DNA of 33,181 nt from Rhodococcus sp. IITR03 (GCA_001017865.1 LATQ01000001.1:2955262-2988442), one strand, 5' to 3'; shown: positions 18,520 through 27,472, counted from the first letter of the stretch. Notes: generated by a model not told the origin, from the sequence alone. Made by a program: numbers and translations.

Positions 18520-19041
18520 TTAACAGAAATTCTCCCCGCTGGGGAGTGCGTTTCCCGCGCGGGGTCGGGACCGCGTCAGCCTCGGTGTCCTCCGGGGAGC
18601 GGGCGGCTTCCACTGCGGCAGTCATGGAGCCGAGGAATTCCCGCACGACGTCCAATTGCGGCTCGGAGAAGGACTCGAGCGCGGCGGAGGCCCGGGCGAA
18701 GAGCGGGCCGAAGAAATCCCAACCGAGTTTCTCGGCGGCCGGGGTCACGCGCAGGATCACGCGTCGCCGGTCGTCGCTGTCGCGATCCCGCCTCACGTGG
18801 CCGGCCCGTTCGAGCCTGTCGACGAGTGCGGTGACCGATGCCGTGTTGAGCGCAGGTGCTCGGCGAGCCAGCCGGGTGTCGCGATCTCCCCGGCCCGCTC
18901 CCGGTCGAGAAGTCCGATCAGTGCTCGCAGATCGGTGGGGTGCAGCGCGTGTTTCTGTGCGAATTCGGCGCCGAGCAGATCGAGTTGCACCGTGAGCGCG
19001 CGCAACCGGTGGATCATGTCGAGTCTGCCGTCGTCCGTCAT
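18520..19041 (-). CDS. MarR-family transcriptional regulator (frameshifted, 3' end uncertain)
   Basis: Winged-helix regulator. Start ATG 19041 gives [19 protein letters not shown]; recognition region [31 protein letters not shown], then after a missing base near 18850 [19 protein letters not shown] and [20 protein letters not shown], the classic MarR wing (D-x-R-R). A further helix [18 protein letters not shown] follows. The frame as read runs on into the lipase gene. The TAA at 18520-18522 is the likely real stop (about 173 residues) if further bases were lost in the C/G-rich stretch near 18550. Divergent from the hydrolase at 19120 with a perfect palindrome between, so self-regulation and control of that gene are likely. 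Confidence 0.8.
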
Positions 19042-19081
19042 GTCACCTCCGCCTCTCGACAGACTCTACTCGCCCACCTAG

Positions 19082-19100
19082 TATCTCGATCATCGAGATA
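19082..19100. promoter_or_regulatory. Perfect 19-bp palindrome, candidate MarR operator
   Basis: TATCTCGATCATCGAGATA, 9-base arms around one base, in the 78-base gap between the divergent MarR and hydrolase genes, 20 bases before ATG 19120. Size and symmetry are those of MarR sites. Confidence 0.75.
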
Positions 19101-19119
19101 TTCGACGGTGGAGGTTCCG

Positions 19120-20035
19120 ATGCTCCGGTCACCACGCAGATCGTTCGACGAGTCCGACGAGGGCCGCGCCTTCCACGCCGCGTACGACGCACTTCTCGCG
19201 AAATGGCCGCACGGCACCGTGATCCACGATCTCGACTCCCGTTTCGGCACCACCCGCGTCACCGAGTACGGCCCGCCCGGCGCACCGCCGGTCCTGCTCC
19301 TCCCGGGCGCGGCGCCACGTCGATGGTCTGGTTCGCCAACGCCGCGGCACTGGGGGAGGCTCACCGGCTACTGGCCGTCGACATCATCGGCGACGTCGGA
19401 CGCAGCGTCACCGGCGGTGATCCCGTCCGCAGCGTCGACGATCTGCTCGAATGGCTCGGCTCCGTCGCCGATGCCCTCGGAGTGACGCGGTGTGCGGTCG
19501 TCGGTCACTCGTACGGCGCGATGATCGCGCTCGCGGCAGCCGTTCGCGCATCCCACCGGGTCGACCGCTCGTGCTGCTCGATCCCAACTCGTGCTTCGCC
19601 GGGATGCGGCCCGGATACCTCCTGCGGGCGCTTCCCGTCCTCCTGCGGCCCACGGCCGCCCGCGAACGGGCATTTCTCGGGTGGGAAACCCGAGGGGCAC
19701 AACTCGATCCCGACTGGATCACCTTGATGGCGCTCGGCGCGGAGCATTTCCCGACCGCGAAGACGATCGTGCCCCGGCGGCCGTCACCCGAAGAGCTTGG
19801 GCGGTGCACGGCCGAGACCACGGTGGTGCTCGCGCCGTTCGGGCGCGTCCACGACCCCGACGAGGTGGGCCGCGCAGCGCGGAAGGCGCTCCCGTCCTGC
19901 CGGGTCGTCACCCTCACCGCCGGTACCCATCACACCCTGCCGATGTCCCCGAGCGACGAGATCGACACCGTGCTACGGGATGCGCTGGGGACCGGTGCTC
20001 CCGCCGATCGGAATCGTGATCCAGATCACCGATGA
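19120..20035 (+). CDS. Alpha/beta hydrolase (two apparent frameshifts)
   Basis: Cytoplasmic alpha/beta hydrolase, about 306 residues. ATG 19120 follows GGAGG at 19110. Features: FGTTRVTEYGPPGAPPVLLLPGA (oxyanion strand), SMVWFANAAAL, then HRLLAVDIIGDVGRS, the nucleophile elbow CAVVGHSYGAMIALAAA, and the late catalytic histidine in LTAGTHHTLPM. An acid residue is expected in FGRVHDPDEVG. Missing bases lie near 19315 (GGGCGCGGC region) and near 19560. No signal peptide or membrane segment. The MarR partner and shared palindrome suggest induction by its substrate, possibly an ester or a phenolic compound. Substrate unknown. Confidence 0.8.
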
Positions 20036-20197
20036 ATGTCGGATTGTTCGTTTCCGCAGGTCACCACGTAGTAACGGACTGTTCGCCGCAGGTTCGGGGT
20101 CTCGATGTGAGCCGGAAGTCGTGGAGCCGTAGAAACACACTCGCTACGGTTGAAGGCGACGAAGTGCCCCGAAACGGGCGAATGGAAGTGAGAGATC

Positions 20198-21116
20198 ATG
20201 GGCAGTTCTCCGGCCCCTGAGCGAATTGCCGAATACCCCAGACCTTCGCACACGCTGCTCCATCTCACCGACACCCATCTCGTCGGTGGAGACGAACTCC
20301 TCTACGGCACCGTCGACGCCGACACCCGCCTCGCTGATCCTCGACGACATCCGTGCCTCCCGGGTCCGACCCGACGCCCTGGTGTTCACCGGCGACCTCG
20401 CCGATCGCGGCCAGCCCGATGCCTACCGCAAGCTCCGCGGACTCGTCGAACCACTGGCCGCAGCACTCGACGCCGAGATCGTGTGGGCGATGGGCAACCA
20501 CGACGACCGCGCGACCTTCCGTGAAGAGCTGCTCGACGAAGCGCCCCTCGGCGCACCGATCGACGCCGTCCACGCCGTGGGCGGACTTCGGATCGTCAGC
20601 CTCGACACCTCGGTCCCGGGCCACCACCACGGTGAGGTGACCGACGACCAGCTCGCCTGGCTGGCCGACGAACTCGCGACACCCTCGCCTTTCGGTACCG
20701 TTCTCGCACTGCATCATCCGCCCGTGCCGAGCGTGTTCGACATGGCCGTCCTCGTCGAACTGCGCGACCAGGCCGGTCTGGCCGAAGTACTGCGCGGCAC
20801 CGATGTCCGCGCCATCCTCGGCGGTCATCTGCACTACTCGACCTCGGCCACGTTCGCGGGCATCCCGGTGTCCGTCGCCTCGTCGACCTGCTACACGCAG
20901 GACCTGAACGTCCCGGTCGGTTCGCAGCGCGGGCACGACGGCGCGCAGGGTTTCAACCTCGTGCACGTCTATCCCGACACGATCGTGCACTCCGTGGTGC
21001 CCAGCGGAAGCTACGCCACCGCCGGGCAACCCCACACGGCCGAGGACGCGGCGCGGTGTCTGGCCGAGGCCGGCATCCGCATCCCCGAGAACCCCGACCT
21101 CACCGTTCGGATCTAG
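20198..21116 (+). CDS. cpdA: Class III cyclic-nucleotide phosphodiesterase / metallophosphoesterase (CpdA, Rv0805-like; frameshifted)
   Basis: Dinuclear-metal phosphoesterase, about 306 residues, expected to hydrolyse 3',5'-cAMP. All metal motifs are present in order: D25-x-H27 (DTHLVGG), GDLADRG, GNHD, the His in ALHHPP, and GGHLHYST. The C-terminal part ([26 protein letters not shown]) matches the mycobacterial Rv0805 protein. Start ATG 20198 sits after GTGAGAG. Two bases appear to be missing near 20335, restoring [18 protein letters not shown]. The gene is convergent with a Stealth gene and overlaps it by 17 bases; in M. tuberculosis Rv0805 and Rv0806c stand in the same order. The 162 bases in front (20036-20197) show no clear element. 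Confidence 0.87.
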
Positions 21117-22715
21117 CCGACGTCCGGTCGGCCCGGGTGGTCGGTCTCCCAGGCGCCGGAATCGGGTAGTACCGCTCCAGGAACTGCGTGACCTTCGCGG
21201 TGCGCAGCTCCAGGTCGACCTCGGGCGTGCTGCCGTCGTTGAGGCAGAACAGGTCGAGATTGCGACGCGCCAGGATCGTGTCCAGATGTCGCAGACCGGA
21301 CTTCACGGTGGTGTCGACGTACTCCACCTTCGCCGTGGTCTGCTGCACCGCGCGGCCGGTCAGCAGCGTGTAGTAGTGGTAGAAGGAGTTCGTCACCGAG
21401 ATGTTGTCTGCCGCCCGGAACGGGCTCGCCGCCGTCGCAGCGAACTCGTCCGCGAACTCGCGTTCCATCTCCGCCATGATCGACCTGCGCAACGGGACCG
21501 GCGTGTGTTCGAGGTGCCGAGTGATGGTGACCCCGAAGCGATCCTGCAGGAGCTTGCGGTTCATGCGGGCGGAGTTCTCGAATCCGCTGCGCGACGGGTC
21601 GTTCCGGCCGAGCCCGATCCGCACGTCGCACTCGATGAACTTGCTGACACCCCCGCCGGAGAAGAACAGGCTCGGGCTCACCCGGCGACCGAAGAACATG
21701 TCGTCGTTCGAATACAGGAAGTGCTCGGACAGCCCCGGGATGTGGTGCAGTTGCGACTCGACCGCCATCGAGTTGTAGGTGGGCAGCGCCGACGGGTCGG
21801 CGAAGAACTCCTCGCTCCGCACGAACGTCACACGCGGGTCGTCGGCGAGCCACGCCGGTCGCGGCGAGTCGGTGGCGACGAAGATCCGCCGCACCCACGG
21901 CGCGTACATGTGGACCGAACGCAGGGCGTACTTGAGTTCGTTGATCTGCCGGTAGCGCGCCGGCGAGTCGTCGCCTTCGCCGACGACGTAGTTCTGCATC
22001 AGCTTCGCGCGCTTGGCCTGGAACGACTTCGACGACCCGTCCACCCACGAGAACACGAGGTCGATCTCGAACGGGATGTCGCCGGGGTGGCGGTCGAACA
22101 TGCCTCGATCGTGGGCCACAGCTGTCCGTACCGCTCGACCGTCGTGCGGCGCATCTCGTCGCGCAGGGCGACCGTGCGGGTGAGGGCGTTCGGGCGAGGC
22201 ATGATCACCTCGTCGTCGGTGTAGGTCCACAGTTCGATGTCCACACCGTTCGACGCGCCGTACCGCATCCCGCTGGTCAGTTCGACGCGCGGGCGGAACA
22301 GCCGGAACACACGGTCCTTCCTGTCGCGTGAGAGCCGTCCGTCCGACACCGGGACCGGGCGTCGCTTCGAGCCGACGGCCTTCGAGTAGAACGGCTCGTC
22401 GGCGCACCCCTCGGCGAGCGCGGCACGCAGCCTCTTCCGATCGGCGCGGTCGATCGCCAGGATCGGGCGGTCGCTGTCGTCGCGCACGAGCAGGTAGTCG
22501 ATGTGCGCCCGATCGAGGACGCGGCGCAGGAACAGCACGTCCTCGATCTGCGCTTCGTCGGGCGTCGTGGTAGTGATCGGGATGGCGTAGCGATCCTCGA
22601 ACCACACCACTTCCTGGTGTTTCGCCGGCCCGCGGACCGTGGAGCGGCCGAGGGGAGGAGCGTCTCCGAACTGCGGAGAAAGGGAGACGTAGGGAGCGTT
22701 GTGGGTGGCCGGCAT
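21100..22715 (-). CDS. cpsY: Stealth-family sugar-phosphate transferase (CpsY-like; one apparent frameshift)
   Basis: Stealth proteins are hexose-1-phosphoryl transferases that build phosphate-linked surface polysaccharides. About 538 residues. The N-terminal actinobacterial extension has [23 protein letters not shown]1 is [15 protein letters not shown]2 is [21 protein letters not shown] with [15 protein letters not shown]3 contains [14 protein letters not shown]; the late region with [12 protein letters not shown] and [14 protein letters not shown] fits CR4. One base is missing near 22100 (GAGGGC read as GAGGC). ATG 22715 follows AAAGGAG at some distance. A TAAAAT hexamer (minus strand, 22759-22764) may be its -10. 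It is the probable Rv0806c counterpart next to the phosphodiesterase. Confidence 0.88.
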
Positions 22716-22871
22716 GTGCGTCGGAATCTCCTTTCACGAGTCGGGGACGAGAACGATCATTTTAACGTCGATCTGAGCTAAGTTCTCGCGTAGGCGATGT
22801 GACGATCCTGTGAACGCCGACCCTGCCGGCTCTCGAAGGCCGAACCGGTGCCGTGTAGCCTGTCCGCAGGA

Positions 22872-22950
22872 CTCGACACGGGGTGCCGGAAACGGCTGAG
22901 AGAACACCCGTCGAACCTGATCTCGATTATGCGAGCGAAGGGATGCCGAG
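22872..22950 (+). promoter_or_regulatory. TPP (thiamine pyrophosphate) riboswitch
   Basis: All conserved parts of the THI box are present. P1 arms CTCG (22872-22875) and CGAG (22947-22950); GGGGTGCC; the pyrimidine-sensing CTGAGA (22895-22900) in the P3 side; ACCCGT closing P2; and the pyrophosphate-side helix ACCTGATCTCG, TATGCGAG, followed by the diagnostic GCGAAGGGA (22934-22942). It lies 65 bases before the SDR start on the plus strand and reads into it. By the family rule, binding of TPP turns expression of the downstream genes off. Confidence 0.95.
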
Positions 22951-22986
22951 CCGGCGCCGGGCCACAGGTCTGTCGCCCTCACGCAC

Positions 22987-23006
22987 CCTTCCCCACACAG
23001 GGAAGG
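22987..23006 (+). promoter_or_regulatory. Shine-Dalgarno-masking hairpin downstream of the TPP riboswitch
   Basis: Perfect 7-base arms CCTTCCC (22987-22993) and GGGAAGG (23000-23006) with a CACACA loop. The right arm contains the likely ribosome site GGAAGG, 8 bases before ATG 23015. This suits a translation-initiation expression platform. There is no U-tract, so transcription termination is unlikely. Confidence 0.7.
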
Positions 23007-23014
23007 CACAGAAG

Positions 23015-23779
23015 ATGTCATTGCAGAACCAGGTCGTCCTCGTCACCGGCGCCGGTCGCGGCCTCGGCCACTCCATCGCGCAGGCGTTCGCCGACGAAGG
23101 AGCCGCCGTCGTCCTCGACTACCGGCGCAGCGGCGAGGGTGCCCACGAACTGGCCGCCAAGATCGGACCCGAACGGGCGGTCGCGCTGAAGGCCGATGTC
23201 ACCGACCGCGCCGACGTCGAATCGCTGTTCACCCGGGCCCGCGAGCACTTCGGACGTCCCGTCACCACGGTCGTCAACAACGCCCTGCCCGACTTCTCGT
23301 TCAACGGCGACGCCCGGCCCAAGGCCGACGAGATCGGATACGACCGGTTCGGAGCCCAGTTCGACGGCGTCATCGGCGGCGCGGTCAACGTCATCCAGGC
23401 AGCGCTGCCCGGCATGCGGGAAACCGGCGGTGGCAGCATCGTCAACATCGGCACCAACCTGTTCCAGCATCCCGTCGTCCCGTACCACGACTACACCGCC
23501 GCGAAGGCCGCGCTGCTGTCGCTGACCCGCACCTTCGCCGCCGACCTCGGCCCCGACGGGATCCGCGTCAACATGGTCTCCGGGGGTCTGTTGCGCACCA
23601 CCGACGCGTCGTCGGCGACACCCGAAGCGGTGTTCGATCTCATCGCGTCGTCGACGCCGCTGCGGAAGGTCACCACGCCCGAGGACTTCGCGGCCGCGGT
23701 GCTGTTCTTCGCCTCCGACTGGTCGCGAGCCGTCACCGGACAGAACCTGGTGGTCGACGGGGGACTGGTGATGAACTGA
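23015..23779 (+). CDS. Short-chain dehydrogenase/reductase under TPP riboswitch control
   Basis: Intact 254-residue classical SDR, NAD(P)-dependent. The Rossmann motif is TGAGRGLG (T11-G18), VVNNALP replaces the usual NNAG, and the catalytic pair is Y160-x-x-x-K164 (DYTAAK). The Ser normally 13 residues before the Tyr is Thr147 (NIGTNLF), an uncommon but possibly working change. The C-terminus FFASDWSRAVTGQNLVVDGG is typical. ATG 23015 is chosen because the ribosome site lies in the hairpin at 22987-23006. The stop overlaps the next start as TGATG. With the flavin monooxygenase it probably forms a two-step oxidation route for a thiamine-related or sulfur-containing heterocycle; this is inferred from the riboswitch. 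Confidence 0.9.
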   Translation: MSLQNQVVLVTGAGRGLGHSIAQAFADEGAAVVLDYRRSGEGAHELAAKIGPERAVALKADVTDRADVESLFTRAREHFGRPVTTVVNNALPDFSFNGDARPKADEIGYDRFGAQFDGVIGGAVNVIQAALPGMRETGGGSIVNIGTNLFQHPVVPYHDYTAAKAALLSLTRTFAADLGPDGIRVNMVSGGLLRTTDASSATPEAVFDLIASSTPLRKVTTPEDFAAAVLFFASDWSRAVTGQNLVVDGGLVMN

Positions 23780-25083
23780 TGGCCGGACCACGCACTCTTC
23801 ACCTCAACGCCTTCCTCTACGGCGTCGGACATCACTCGTCGGCGTGGCGGCATTCCGGTTCCGCGGCCGAACGCGTCGGCGACATCACGTATTTCGAGGA
23901 ACTCGCCCGTACCGCCGAACGGGGATGCCTCGACGCGGTGTTCTTCGCCGACGGTCACAGTGTCAACCCGAAGTACACGGCAGGCACCACGTGGTTCCTC
24001 GAACCGCTCACCGCACTGTCGGCGATGGCACGCGCGACCGAGCACATCGGTCTCGTCACCACCGTCTCCGCGAGCTTCTTCACGCCCTTCCACGCCGCCC
24101 GGATGCTCGCCTCGCTCGACCACATCAGCGGGGGACGGGTGGGCGCAAACATCGTCACCTCGATGTTCGACGAGGAAGCATGCAACCATGGATTCGACTC
24201 CCTGCCACCGCACGCCGAACGGTACGCGCGGGCAGAGGAATTCATCGAGGTGCTCTACGCGCTGTGGGATTCGTGGGACGACGGCGGTGTCCTCGTCGAC
24301 CGGGCGGGCGGCAGGTTCCTCGATTCCGACGCGATCCGTCCGATCCATCACCAGGGCAAGCACTTCCGTGTCGACGGTCCGCTGACCGTGCCGCGGTGCC
24401 CGCAGGGTCGTCCGGTGCTGTTCCAGGCGGGAGCGTCGGAGACCGGGCGCAACCTGGCGGCTCGCCATGCCGAGGCCGTCTACTCCGTCGCGTGGGACAT
24501 GACCGCGGCGCTCGAGTACGCCACCGACCTGCGCGCGCGGATCGCCGCGGCCGACAGAGATCCCGGTACGGTCGCCATCCTGCCCGGACTCGTCACCTAC
24601 GTCGGTCGCACCGAAGAGGAGGCGTGGGCGAAGAAGGCGGAACTCGATGCCCTCCTCGACATCGATGCCGCCATCACCCAGCTCGGCGTCTTCACCGGTC
24701 AGGACTACACCGGCCACGACCTCGACGCGCCGGTCGCCGACCTGCCACCCATCGAGGAGTTCAGCGGGCCGCAGGGGCGCTACGCGACGGTGCAGCGCAT
24801 CATCGAGACCCGCCGCCCCACCCTGCGCGAACTGCTCGGTTACCTCGCCGCGGGCGGTGGTCACGCGACCATGATCGGCACCCCCGAGTCTGTCGCCGAC
24901 AGCATCGAGGAATGGTTCACCGCGGGCGCCTGCGACGGCTTCAACCTCATGTGCCCCGCCTATCCGGATTCCCTCGACGACTTCGTCGACCTCGTCGTCC
25001 CGGAACTGCAGCGTCGTGGCCTGTTCCGGACCGAATACCCCGGCTCGACCCTGCGCGACTCGCTCGGTCTGAAGGCGCTGTAG
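23779..25083 (+). CDS. LLM-class FMN-dependent monooxygenase, NtaA/SnaA/DszA family, under TPP riboswitch control
   Basis: Intact 434 residues, the normal length of the family. It uses reduced FMN supplied by a separate reductase. Marks include LHLNAFLYGVGHHSSAWRH, YFEELARTAERGCLDAVFFAD, TWFLEPLTALSAMARATEHIGL, DHISGGRVGANIVTS, RYARAEEFIEVLYALWDSW, HHQGKHFRVDGPL and GRPVLFQAGASETGRNLAARHAE. Members open sulfur and nitrogen heterocycles or cleave C-N bonds (dibenzothiophene sulfone, nitrilotriacetate, EDTA). Coupled to the SDR by TGATG and hence to the riboswitch. A thiamine, thiazole or pyrimidine breakdown product is a reasonable substrate guess. No flavin reductase gene is adjacent. The TAG stop opens repeat B1. 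Confidence 0.9.
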   Translation: MAGPRTLHLNAFLYGVGHHSSAWRHSGSAAERVGDITYFEELARTAERGCLDAVFFADGHSVNPKYTAGTTWFLEPLTALSAMARATEHIGLVTTVSASFFTPFHAARMLASLDHISGGRVGANIVTSMFDEEACNHGFDSLPPHAERYARAEEFIEVLYALWDSWDDGGVLVDRAGGRFLDSDAIRPIHHQGKHFRVDGPLTVPRCPQGRPVLFQAGASETGRNLAARHAEAVYSVAWDMTAALEYATDLRARIAAADRDPGTVAILPGLVTYVGRTEEEAWAKKAELDALLDIDAAITQLGVFTGQDYTGHDLDAPVADLPPIEEFSGPQGRYATVQRIIETRRPTLRELLGYLAAGGGHATMIGTPESVADSIEEWFTAGACDGFNLMCPAYPDSLDDFVDLVVPELQRRGLFRTEYPGSTLRDSLGLKAL

Positions 25084-25148
25084 CGGAGAAGAGCGCGAAT
25101 CGGTCATCGGAGCGGGTTGTAGCGCGCGCCGATGACCGTTTCGCGCTC
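25081..25148. repeat. Palindromic repeat family B, copy 1
   Basis: Long inverted repeat with 20-base arms at 25091-25110 and 25129-25148 that pair with one mismatch (core CGGTCATCGG / CCGATGACCG) around an 18-base loop. It begins just after the TAG of the flavin monooxygenase and carries the TGA stop (25104-25106) of the convergent DUF559 gene. A related copy is at 33098-33151. Confidence 0.8.
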
Positions 25149-26059
25149 CTGAGCAGCCCGACGCGCCTGCTGTCGGCGACGTGCACGCTCGAACCGATCG
25201 ACGACGACGTGGAATCGCGACAGCTCCGCCCAGTTCCAGCGGATCATCTCCAGCCCAAGATCCCGCAACGCATCCTCGCGCTCCTTCTCGGCGAGCAGGT
25301 GGTGGCGCTCGGTGTACTTTCCGGCGCCGTCGAACTCGCCGACGATGCCCAGTTCACGCCACAGGAAGTCCACGCGGTAGCAGCGTCCGTCGCGGACGAC
25401 GATCTCCTGCTGCAGGTCGGGCATCGGTAGACCCGCCTCGATCATGTGCAGCCGCGACAGCGACTCCCCGACACTCTCGCTCCGACCGTCGATGAGGCGC
25501 GCCACCGACTCCGCCGCGACGATCCCGGTCCTACCGCGACACGCAGTAAGGATCCGGGGCAGCTCGAGACGCGCCGTCGGATCCGCGCGCAACGCCGAAT
25601 CGCCGATGACGAGAGCACGCGGACGCGACAGCGTGCGTGCGACGTCGACGACGGTACGAGCGAGCGACGTGACGCGCAGACCGTCCACCTCGACGACGTC
25701 GCCGTCCAGGTCGGAGGTGTGGATGTGCAGGTCGTCGCTCACCCGGCAGCTGCGCAGCGGCGGCGCGTGACGTGGATCCGTCCCAGCGGCGCGTCCCACA
25801 CGTCGAGGCCGTGGACGACCGCGGCCGTCACATGGCTGAGCGCCTCGTCGGCGTCGAGATGCGAGCCGACGAGGCGTGCCCGGGCGAGGTGAACTCCGAC
25901 GGGACCCAGGGCCTCGACGTCCTCCCGTGTCATGTACGTGCCGCGAGCGATCCTGACGAGCTCGCCGTGCCGGAGTCGTGTGCGCACCGCACGATCCGAG
26001 ATGCCGGCCTCGGCGAGCATCGCCCTCGTCCACACCTGTCGGGTCATGGGACCGATCAT
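25104..26059 (-). CDS. DUF559 / AbiEi-like N-domain protein, putative PD-(D/E)xK nuclease, copy 2 (one apparent frameshift)
   Basis: Paralogue of the protein at 9750, about 318 residues. N-terminal winged-helix-like part WTRAMLAEAGISDRAVRTRL, LVRIARGTYMTREDVEALGPVG; middle DEALSHVTAAVVHGLDVW, DGLRVTSLARTVVDVARTL; C-terminal DUF559 with D in CYRVDFLW, E and D in IVGEFDG, K in GKYTE, then LEMIRWNWAELSRFHVV. One base is missing near 25750. Start ATG 26059 or in-frame ATG 26047 (MTRQVW); neither has a strong ribosome site. The last ~15 residues (ERETVIGARYNPLR) and stop are encoded by repeat B1. Convergent with the flavin monooxygenase. No toxin partner beside it. Function unproven; nuclease activity is a family inference. 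Confidence 0.75.
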
Positions 26060-26180
26060 GGGGCACGGCCGGACCCGTTCCGGGGCAGTCGCACTCCGAT
26101 CGGCTCGATCTGTGGAGAACTCGAATGCCTGTGGACAACCACGTGATCCGGACGTGCCTGTCCACCGGCGGTCGGTACGA

Positions 26181-27463
26181 TCAGCCTCCCGGCGTCGGCG
26201 CGGGTGTGCTCTCCTCCGCTCCGGGAGCCCGTGCCGGGTCGCCCGGCGGCTGGTAACTGGAACCGTAGAAGATCGGCAGGATGCCCTTGACGAGGGTCAA
26301 TGCCGAACCTTCGCCGGACGGCACCGTCGACAGGTTCGTGGCGATGACGATCGTCAGGTCGGTCTCCGGGTCGTGGCCCATGAAGGTCATGAAGCCCGGA
26401 AGCTGACCGTCGTGTCCGAGCAATGGACCGAACTGTGCCATGCCGAGGCCGTAGCCCGCGGTTCCCCCGCCCACCGACTGCACGCTGTCGAGCCGGGCCT
26501 GCTGCATCTGCTCGTCGAGCAGACCACCACCGACCAGCGCCTTCACGTAGGTGGTCATGTCGTCGACGGTAGAGATGGCGGCGCCCGCCGTCCACGCCCA
26601 GGATGGATTGTCGTCGGTCACGTCGTTCGGCTTCAACGTCCCCGCGACCGCGGCGGCCTGCTCGTCCTCCGGCAGCGCGAAGGTATCGATGGTGGAGACA
26701 TTGGTGCCGAACATGTAGCCCTGCGGATGTGGGTCGGGGATCGAAGCATCGTCGATTGCGGGGAACGAGGTGTTCCCCAGCCCGAGCGGAACGAAGATGC
26801 GCTCGTCGAACGCCTCCGCGACCGGCATGCCCGTCAGTTGCTCGATGACGAGTCCGAGCAGCACCGTATTGGTGTTGCTGTATTCGAACTGCTCTCCGGG
26901 CGGGAAGTTCACGGGCTGGGAGAACGCGATCTGCAGCAGCTCCTCCTGCGTCCACGCCTTCTCGGGTTCGCGGTCCAGCGTCGCGTTGAACTCCGGATCG
27001 AAGGTGTAGCTGTACAGGCCGCTCCGCATCTCGCGAGCTGCGCGATGGTGATCGTGTCGCCGTTCGGGACGCCGTCGATGTACTTCGAGATCGGGTCGTC
27101 GAGCGACAGGCGACCGTCCTGCACCAGCTGCAGGACGGCGGTTACGGTCATTGTCTTCGTATTGCTCCCGATCCGGAAATGATCGTCGGCGGAGATCGGG
27201 TCGTCGGCGTCGATGGTGGAGGTGCCGAACGTGCCGGTCCAGTCACCGCGGTCGGGGGAGCTGATCTGGAGCACTGCGCCGGGAATGGCATTGTCGCGCA
27301 TCAACTGCTCGACGGTCGACTCCAGCTCGGCCACGTACTCGGGCTGGGCCTGATCGGAGGAGGGCGGGGATGGCGCGGACTCTGGCTCGGCGGTGTCGGA
27401 ACTGCACGCCGACGCGGTCAGTACGGCCACCGCCACGAGCGAGGCTGCGAGTGTCTTCATCAA
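26181..27463 (-). CDS. Serine hydrolase lipoprotein, beta-lactamase / D-Ala-D-Ala carboxypeptidase fold (one apparent frameshift)
   Basis: Cell-surface penicillin-binding-like hydrolase of about 428 residues. The N-terminus is a lipoprotein signal (MMKTLAASLVAVAVLTASAC, lipid-bearing Cys20), then a Ser/Pro-rich linker. The catalytic motifs are S100-x-x-K103 (GSNTK), Tyr in YSNTN and H-x-G in LGHDGQLPGF, as in class C beta-lactamases and the EstB/DD-peptidase group. The C-terminal tail is Pro/Ala-rich (PGDPARAPGAEESTPAP). One base is missing near 27035 (QLA to MRSGLYSY). Divergent from the alcohol dehydrogenase. Peptidase or esterase activity fits; true antibiotic resistance is not implied. 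Confidence 0.85.
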
Positions 27464-27472
27464 TCGTCTGCT

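Noticed and set aside
23491..25107. Long open minus-strand frame (538 codons) antisense to the flavin monooxygenase
   Set aside because: Its product is rich in Arg, Gly and Asp with no family features, and the plus strand carries a complete, well-conserved enzyme. It is a GC-rich antisense shadow.
26181..27463. Beta-lactamase resistance gene
   Set aside because: The SxxK, YxN and HxG motifs are shared by many DD-peptidases and esterases; lipoprotein nature and lack of a resistance context do not support a specific resistance call.
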